Below are positions 57,901 to 64,000 of a stretch of 64,000 nucleotides of DNA, one piece after another (position 1 is the first letter of the stretch; the number at the start of each line of letters is the position of its first letter). The position numbers were made by a program, and so were the translations under genes. The notes below the pieces were generated by a model. It searched no databases. It had not been told where the DNA came from and saw only the letters and a list, made by a program, of their open reading frames with translations. The stretch is from assembly GCA_037178855.1 (NCBI GenBank), contig JASJZC010000001.1:5704001-5768000 (forward strand), written 5' to 3'. Source of the DNA: Oscheius sp. JU75 (lineage: Eukaryota > Nematoda > Chromadorea > Rhabditida > Rhabditidae).

Positions 57901-59205
57901 TTGAGTGAAAAATCACACCCGTATTGTCTCGGCAAAACAAAAATAGACTGGATGTATGGGTATGAACAGCTGTGCACGAATCTACATTTGTAGGTTCAAG
58001 GCATGTTTTTTGAAATTCTGGAACTAAAAACTGGAGTCAAAAAATCAAATTTAGTTCCCAAAAAGAGCTCTACCTGAAGTTCCCTCCATCGCCACAGTTT
58101 GCAGCAGAGATACGGCATGCTCATCGGTCGATCGATTTGCGGAATCAGACCGGAATCCTCCTCCAGTGGCTCTTCGTCTGGTCTCTCGTCCATCGGCGGG
58201 CCGGGAGCACAGGCCTTGGCATCCACCCCACTCGACTCGACAGCCTTCCTGATGACCTCGACATCTTCGGCGTCGAAACCGCGCATGAGTCGAAGAAATC
58301 TTCAAATTTTTAGAATTTAGTGAGCCTGCTCGTAGCGCGCAACTTTTTTGACTGTTACAACATGAGAGTCCGAGGAAGCACTCCGCGTGGTCGTTTATGC
58401 GAACTTTTTGTGGAGAAGATGAGGATTTGCTCATACTGTTCGGATCCCAGACCGGAAGTAGGCCAGCTTTTTCGAAGAAGGCGAGTCGATACTGGTAGGG
58501 GGCCCCCGGAGCCAGCCCGAGCTCTATTGTTCGGCCCCATTATCCCCAACCAAACCAACGGAAGAGAAACTTTGACGAGTCTAATCGTCTGCGATGGAGG
58601 CCGTGCTCGGAATTTGGAAGCTGTGGGTATAAAGCAAGAGAGAACATCTGATAGCTTGCAGTTGTCTTCCCTGGCTGTAACACAAAACATTCTCGTCAAG
58701 CAAACCGACAATAATGATCTCATTGGGTGTCTGGGACCAGATGTGATTCAAACAGAGAGTCATATTCTGAGACAGTACAGAGAGTCAAGAATCAAGAGAC
58801 TGGTTAAAGGATCCAGTTCTCACGTTCATTACATCTCCTTAGAATAATCAAATGTACACGAGAGAGACAACACTTTAACCAGATTTGGGGGTCGGGTGGT
58901 AATGAAATTAGGGAATTAGGGAAAGGAGAGTGTTCCGAAAAGAAAACGAACTCTAGAGAGACAGGTAGACAGTTTGTGGGTTTGAATTAGGCAAATTTTA
59001 AAGAAAGAGAGAGACAGGTGAAAGGACCCTACCTTCGACGTGCTCGTCGCTCGTCCGAAGTGACGAGGAGACGACGTCTCCATAGCCGTTCGACGTGTCG
59101 ACGACGTTCGCTGAACACGCACCTGCAAAATGAGAGCATGAGGAGAGAAATGGAAAGATATGAATGAGAATAAGACAAATAGACTGACCATAAGCCACAG
59201 TCCAT
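54976..59205 (-). CDS. inhibitory SMAD (SMAD6/7-like)
   Basis: Eight exons (59189-59205, 59033-59122, 58074-58299, 57374-57590, 56920-57090, 55583-55802, 55411-55507, 54976-55146) give 402 residues. The N-terminus has the I-SMAD basic stretch (HVERLWRRRLLV). A diverged MH1 domain includes LCCKLWRWRELQ and CCNPYHYALWIRPET, close to the I-SMAD 'CCNPYH.SRL..PE'. A Pro/Ser linker follows (PPSPPCETPPEPPDSPPG). MH2 starts AWGQLARYERKEAVGEVVQL, contains LYNSGNKPLFISLSA and ends GRGWGVNYSRVYVTDIPCRY then EITFIS, matching the truncated SMAD7 end 'F.KGWG..Y.RQFI.S.PCW.EV' and lacking the R-SMAD SSxS tail. I-SMADs block TGF-beta/BMP receptors. Exon 1 codes only five and two-thirds codons. Exon 3 uses an unusual GAAG acceptor. 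Confidence 0.88.
55803..56919 (-). other. 1.1-kb I-SMAD intron
   Basis: Long for this genome. No exon, repeat or RNA gene recognised in it. Confidence 0.35.
58300..59032 (-). other. 733-nt I-SMAD intron with a long antisense open frame
   Basis: The opposite strand is open for 176 codons (58,320-58,847), the longest unspliced frame of its kind in a noncoding position here. It has no recognisable domain. It crosses the acceptor side of the intron only, and I regard it as probably fortuitous. Confidence 0.35.
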
Positions 59206-59218
59206 ACCGGGCCATCCG

Positions 59219-59262
59219 CTCTCGATCGATCGCGATCGATAGCCGGCTTATCGATCGACGCC
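59219..59262. promoter_or_regulatory. CGATCGAT palindrome cluster upstream of I-SMAD
   Basis: Just 5' of the I-SMAD start codon the sequence contains CGATCGATCGCGATCGATAG and, after GCCGGC, TTATCGATCGACG: overlapping 8-bp palindromes built on ATCGAT. Such clusters can be homeodomain/CUT or DREF-like sites in promoters; the factor is unknown. Confidence 0.4.
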
Positions 59263-60454
59263 ACAATCAGCCGAGACGTATCCTTCGCTCCATGAGGTTC
59301 TCTCTCGGGTGGATGTTGTGCTGTGGAGCGGCGAGGGGGCGTGGCCGTGGTCCATTGATTTCGGGGGGGTAGGGGGTGGAAGGGGGGAGGTTGACCACAA
59401 GGCAGGAAGCCCCGCCGTCTAACGAGGAGCCCAAAACGACGTCTTTCAGCTGCTCATTAGTGTCCAGCTCCCTTTCTCTATGTATTCTTCGCTCAGTTTC
59501 CTTCCGCTCTTTTCTTCTTCAAGTTCGGGATTCGGGGTATCTCTACCACAGCCCTCTGTGTCCTTCAGACCCCCGAGTCCCTCGGGACGGTGGAGGCGGC
59601 TCTGGAAGCTGCCAAAAAGCGTCGAGTACAAGTCAGGGACAAATCTTCTTCCTTTTTGCCCAGCAGACGACGACGCGAATAAACAATAAACAGTCTTAGG
59701 CCCGGGAGAGGTTTCGGACCACGTCGCATAATTTGTCGTGTCGGGGGTGTGAATGGCCACAGGTGTTTGTGTGGCCGCCAGACACACACTTTGACAGCAG
59801 CTGACGGAGGTCTCTCACTCTGGATAGGAAGAATTACACCCTCGAAATATGGAGAGTACTGAAGATAAACTTGTCTTTATGGGTCTTGGAGAGGAGTCGT
59901 TAGGCTTCCATCGACCAATATCTTGTGGCTCAAAGTTTATAATCAATCCAACTGGATGTGGTAGTCGAAATGCTAGAGAAGACAACATAGGAGGAAAATC
60001 GGTTTATTGCAAGAGATATCCATTAAAATTTGTGGGACTTGGATACCTGACAAGGCAGGCTAGGCTCTAATCAATGTCTGGAAATTTCTGAGCTGGGAAC
60101 TGACATGTCGATGTCCTGCTGGCGGAAGATTCCCTTACAATACTGAGCCTCGGTTCTTCTGGAGTAAACCGTTAAAGTTTTGTAGCTCGTAGGATTTTAA
60201 AGTGATGGGTTGAACAGTCATTCTTTCAAAACAGTTTTCCATAGATTTCATCGTCATTTATTAGGCTCGCATCAATTGTTTGCTAATTTTCTGGCAAAAA
60301 CACAAGAACAAGCGAGAGTATAACTTCTGGGCAATTAGAGACAGCTTTCTATGTTTTGCTTGAGACTGAAGTGAGACAAAACTCGCTCTAGTCGCTTTGG
60401 ACTGCAGTGTCTGCTGCTCCGCTGTGCTGTTCGTCCTCTTCGAATCAGGTCAGG

Positions 60455-61138
60455 TGTCTCTATTCTTCCCTACTTGTGTGTATTGTGTGGATCATCCTAA
60501 AATGGTGGCCGGAACGATGTTCAGCTTTTCTTCTCCCCCAGACTTTTGCTACCGGTCTGTCATCTCTTTCTCTCAACTTGACTAGGGTCTGAGGTAGTCC
60601 CGAGTAATTCAGATCCGAACACTTTAAGACTTCAATCCAAGGGCAGATTCGGGCTTCTGTATTGAGCAAATCGGATATTGGAGACTAGGGTAGTCGAGGT
60701 GGGTAGGAATTGATGACTGGGGGCTTCTCTAAAACTAAATATCAAATCTTTCTTTTTCTTTTTGTTAGTTTTCAGGCAAATCCTACTGGAATGGAAACTC
60801 TAATAACAAGAAGCTGGAGCCATCAATAATCTTAAAAGAATATAAAAAGAACACAATTATTGGATCAAAGCGGCAGTAATGGTCCATTGGAAGCTAAACA
60901 AGCATGTGACTGAATAACTGATTGGAGTGTGTGGAAGATCTGTGTCCGGGTGGAATGGTAGTGATGGTCCGTAGGAAGCCGAAGAAGGAAAGCCTGCCGA
61001 GAAGAGAGAAGCCCCCAGTCCTCAATTCCTACCCACATCAACACTAAGTTTGGGAGGAAGAAGAAAGGCTGAACATCGTTACGGCCACCATTTTAGGATG
61101 ATCCACACAATACACACGAGCAGGAAAGAATAGAGACA
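60455..61138. mobile_element. foldback element with nested arms
   Basis: The outer left arm (about 60,455-60,530, including GTGTGTATTGTGTGGATCAT then CCTAAAATGGTGGCC) is repeated inverted at 61,073-61,138. A second inner arm (60,699-60,730, GTGGGTAGGAATTGATGACT then GGGGGCTTCTCT) is inverted at about 61,004-61,035. The loop contains copy 2 of the dispersed repeat (60,749-60,927). There is no transposase frame. The right arm overlaps the 3' end of the neighbouring secreted-protein gene. Confidence 0.85.
60749..60927. repeat. dispersed repeat, copy 2
   Basis: Direct-orientation counterpart of 44,911-45,132, shorter by internal deletions. It includes a splice-acceptor-like TTAGTTTTCAG also conserved in copy 1. 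Confidence 0.8.
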
Positions 61139-62274
61139 GATTTATATCTCAGTACTGTAAAATACATTAGATATTTCTCAATGGTAGTTGCTGCCTTGAT
61201 TGGGTTTCTATCTGCAGCGACGGCCTTGCGTAGATTCGACTTCCAGGCAGGGGAATCACTGAAATCGTCTGTTAATTTGTAGACCAAAACTGACGGTTAG
61301 GATTGGGTATGAAAAAGAAGGGGGCCGGTTTGTAGGGCACAAACGGTTGAAAAACGGATGACATAAAGTCTGGATCTGAAAAGTTCAACTTTCTAGATAA
61401 ATAGCCACACACTTTGTCCCATCATCGTCGCTCGGTCGTAGACCTCCGACTGCTCTTTCATTTCTGAAATTGTTTTTGCCGAATCTCTCATTTGATCCAA
61501 CTTTTCAAGAAGTTCAGATCATCTTCGACCGTAGGCCTCTTGTCAATCTGAATTCCCAGATTGGTTGGCAGAAGCGGCAGAGAGGGAACTGTAGTTGTGG
61601 TTTGGAACTGCTGTCCGAACGAGTTCTTCTAAAAACTTGTTCTAGGTTTGAATGGAGTGCGGAAAAGCGGGGAAACTTATGTTCTGGACGCAGAATAAAC
61701 ATGACAATAGCTAGATTGTTTCATCGTAGTGTGACAGTTATATCGGGCCGAAAAAGGTTACATCAGGAATTGGAAGTCGATGGGCAAAACAGTAAGACGC
61801 GCGTGAAAGGAAAGCTGTGAAAAAATATGGTTTTGAACGAACCAATAATTTAAAAATTTTTCTGAACATTAAAGATTTCACCAGAGGACAAAGCTCTAAC
61901 TCATGCTCGGAACAGTATGATCCGTCGTGGAACAGTATGATACAAATCAAACCAGATAGAGGTAGATGGGAAACTGGACGTCCACAGAGCGGCACCGAAT
62001 TCAGAAGCATCCGCTGGTGAAACATCTAACCTCTACTCCTAATCCTACTGGTTTTCGCCTAGACAAACAGAAAAACAAACCTGATTTAAAAGAACTGCTG
62101 TCCTCTTCGTCATTTCCTCAATGGCCTTGGCTCGCTGGTCCATAGTCGAGTAGAGCAGAGTATTCCAATCTGAAGTGAGCCAGTCGGCCACAAAATGAAA
62201 TCCCCACCTATGTTCTCTTGACTTTTACAGGAAACGAGAAGGGAAAGTACAAGCCATAGACAGGCAGTTGCCAT
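61093..62274 (-). CDS. small secreted protein of unknown function, C-terminus inside a repeat
   Basis: Six exons (62208-62274, 62081-62169, 61502-61547, 61413-61463, 61291-61375, 61093-61258) give 167 residues with all junctions in phase; introns 3-5 are 37-40 nt. A signal peptide (MATACLWLVLSLLVSCKS) is followed by a charged helical part (DQRAKAIEEMTKRTAVLLNQ, VEDDLNFLKKMKEQSEVYDR), a proline/phenylalanine segment (FVPYKPAPFFFIPNPNR) and a basic helix (SNLRKAVAADRNPIKAATT). The last about 17 residues (KSVSILSCSCVLCGSS) are encoded by the right arm of the foldback element. I do not recognise the family. It starts 162 nt after the Frizzled-like stop on the same strand, an operon-like spacing. 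Confidence 0.75.
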
Positions 62275-62435
62275 CGGACTGACGCCCGACGTAATCCCCC
62301 AGGGCGAAAAAGCAGCCAACGCTCATAATTGTAGCCGGTACGGGAGTGACTCACTCGAAAAAGCAATACTTTATTCGTCGGAATATGGCAAAAGACCCGT
62401 TTTGGCACATGAAATTAAGCGATTCTGAGAGGACT

Positions 62436-63489
62436 TTAGAGCACTTTGGACGGTCTCCACACGTTTTGAGAATGAGTCGACATGGGCAGGTAGTGACTGG
62501 AAGGGGGCTGAGGAGGAGGAGCGGATGGCGGTTCGAGGAGGGGACGGGAAGCTGTGCCGGAGGGTGTCTTCTGTGGAGCGGAGCTACACAGTCCACAGCA
62601 GATGAAACGCTGCCAAGAGATGCACGACTTGCTGGAGAGGATCCAGACGGCTGGGGCTACACCGGCAGCCAGAGACATAATGACTCCGAGGAGGTAGAGC
62701 TCGACCTGAAAAAGAGATTGTTTTGGTATAAGGAAAAGTGTAATGAGAGTTTGATACAACTTTTAAAGTTTAGAGAACAGCCGTCTTTGACATCCCTCAG
62801 ATACCCGAATGCATAGGCGGGGATCAAACCCGTAGTCACTGAGGTTTTTTCCAACTTTCTGTTGTTCTGCAAAGTTGTAAGTGCGAAAGCTCACCTGGGG
62901 CAGGGCTGGACGATGACATCGCTCCCCTCCCAACATTGCTTTGCATCCCGTGGTGACTGGTTGCCACTGACGAATGGTCAGGAAGTGATGTGTGTCGCAG
63001 ATGAGAGTGGCAACCATCGGCACAAGAAAGACGATAAAGAAGGTGATCGTCTTGGCCAAAAGCAGTTCCAGTTTGCTCGTATCGGTTCCCTGAAAATGTG
63101 TGCTGTTCTCTTGCGAAGAAAGCGTTCGATTCCTCGAGGGACATGAGCCGAGACGGGAATTGGTAGCCATTATCTCTCGTTATGAGATTTCGATACTCAC
63201 CCGATTCTTAAAGTTTTGACGCTCATTGCACATGCTTGAGATGCCGACGAGCATGAAGAAGACGCCAAGGACGAGAAGGACGAGTCGAGGAGCGAGATCG
63301 AATAGTAGAAGGGTCTGTGCGTCCCCATTTCCGACTCCGCAGAGTCCAGTCAATTCGTTGGCGTCAACTCGATGCATGACCAGCACAGCAATGGTCAGGA
63401 CAGCCGATCCACCCCAAGAGATACAGTGCAGGAAGCTACCATAAGCTGCCACTCCTTCTGGTACCCATTTGCAGCCGGCAGACAGATAC
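62436..63489 (-). CDS. Frizzled-like receptor, 3' half (TM4 to C-terminus)
   Basis: Exons 63201-63489, 62895-63089 and 62436-62705 join in phase. The first starts in the family's post-TM3 sequence (YLSAGCKWVPEGVAAYGSFL) and continues with TM4 (AVLTIAVLVMHRVDANELTG) and GLCGVGN (as in Frizzled 'GICYVG'). TM5 is RLVLLVLGVFFMLVGISSMC. TM6 is TITFFIVFLVPMVATLICDT. TM7 ends VIMSLAAGVAPAVWILSS followed by KSCISW, a variant of the KTxxxW Dishevelled-binding motif. The cytosolic tail is Pro/Ser-rich. These receptors transduce Wnt signals. The cysteine-rich domain and TM1-3 must lie upstream. A possible TM1/2 piece (SPPIFLSTLSTYPALFY) is at about 63,700-63,780, but I could not join it, and TM3 was not found before 64,000. 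Confidence 0.8.
62805..62840 (-). pseudogene. tRNA 3'-half-like fragment in a Frizzled intron
   Basis: The minus strand reads GACTACGGGTTTGATCCCCG, a B-box-like T-arm, inside intron 62,706-62,894. No matching 5' half is present. It is listed because three other tRNA-like pieces occur in or near introns of this window. Confidence 0.3.
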
Positions 63490-64000
63490 CTGAAAATGGG
63501 ATATCGGTCCCCCAGTTCTCTTTCTCTTTTCCATTAATGCTAACGCGTAGCAGCATAATCGCATTTTGGGGAAGAGAAACGGAAAGCGTATTTCATTATG
63601 TGCGCCCGGGTCGGGAGTCCACCCTCTCCCGGAATGAGAGCTTTACGAAAGAACTGAAGCCCATTAAAACCCCATGGTAAGGCATGAATAAAATGAAAAA
63701 ATCGCTCGATGGAGACTGGTAGAAGAGAGCTGGATAAGTTGACAACGTAGACAGGAAGATAGGAGGCGACCGACTGGCTGACATGACAGAGAGGGAGGAT
63801 CAACCAACAGTTCAGTGGTAGAGACAGGAGAAAAACGAATCTAACCCGGATCCGACAGGGAATGACATCGACAGAAGACATAAACTAGTCAAGATACTGT
63901 CAGGCTGAGCAAGACCATTCTAGGAGACCAGGGTACTAGGAAATATTGGGACTGTTTGACCAGCTGACCAGGAAGCTAGGCCGATCCCCAGAATGATATT
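63490..64000. other. unresolved 5' region of the Frizzled-like gene
   Basis: Part of the receptor probably lies here on the minus strand: SPPIFLSTLSTYPALFY resembles the Frizzled TM2 entry and FVKLSFRERVD resembles 'RL..GRER'. Frames are interrupted and the expected WW-containing TM3 is absent, so no exon model is given. Confidence 0.35.

Larger units (their letters stand above)
59206..61092. other. 1.9-kb intergenic region upstream of I-SMAD
   Basis: Holds the I-SMAD promoter and most of a foldback element (60,455-61,138). No exon model was supportable outside the repeat. Confidence 0.4.

Noticed and set aside
58051..58434. 127-codon minus-strand frame starting MSKSSSSPQKV
   Set aside because: It overlaps I-SMAD exon 3 in the wrong frame; the correct frame gives LCCKLWRWRELQ of the MH1 domain.
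58320..58847. 176-codon open frame on the plus strand
   Set aside because: It lies antisense in an I-SMAD intron, has no domain, no acceptor or promoter context, and its composition is that of a chance frame.

Overview
The window is nuclear DNA of a small, compact animal genome, most probably a nematode. Almost every gene is split by GT-AG introns of 35-60 nt. Many start codons lie 0-12 nt after a TTTCAG-like acceptor, the usual footprint of spliced-leader trans-splicing, and several same-strand gene pairs are 110-270 nt apart like operon members. The gene content agrees: a DMSR-type peptide receptor, a MAPH-1-like MAP1 protein, an F-box gene, an anion-type Cys-loop channel and a flavin monooxygenase. 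I built the exon models by hand. Unless stated otherwise, every junction keeps the reading frame and the protein matches its family, but none has been checked against RNA.

Layout, left to right. 0-4.4 kb: SS18-like BAF subunit (minus, cut by the left edge) behind complex I NDUFS4 (minus), divergent from a chromodomain plus ankyrin protein resembling MPP8 (plus). 4.6-8 kb: TMX3-like ER thioredoxin and FMO (both minus). 8.3-13.1 kb: Cys-loop anion channel and SLC17 transporter (both plus). 14.8-19.7 kb: DMSR-like GPCR (plus) with a 2.1 kb first intron and a foldback element in another intron; it converges on a MAPH-1-like gene (minus, 19.9-22.8 kb). 22.8-28.2 kb: no gene seen. 28.2-31.1 kb: a second GPCR and a small secreted protein (plus). 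31.4-34.8 kb: homogentisate dioxygenase followed by a 143-aa acidic protein (minus). 35.1-38.7 kb: eIF3c (minus). 39.5-41.8 kb: a secreted proline/cysteine-rich protein full of dibasic sites (minus). 42.6-43.9 kb: a 59-aa UPF0057/PMP3 membrane protein (minus). 45.9-46.2 kb: a minimal PAR-type bZIP (plus). 48.4-49.9 kb: an F-box gene (plus). 50-52 kb: an inverted, rearranged duplication of a membrane RING-like gene. 52-54.4 kb: SLC36-type amino-acid transporter (plus). 55-59.2 kb: inhibitory SMAD (minus). 61.1-63.5 kb: a small secreted protein and the 3' half of a Frizzled-like receptor (minus).

The genes are mostly conserved housekeeping and signalling genes and do not form one pathway. The unusual material is the rearranged RING locus, two foldback elements (one appears to supply the C-terminus of a secreted protein), tRNA-derived fragments inside introns, a perfect PAR-bZIP palindrome upstream of the PAR-bZIP gene, the dibasic cysteine-rich precursor and the chromo-ankyrin protein.
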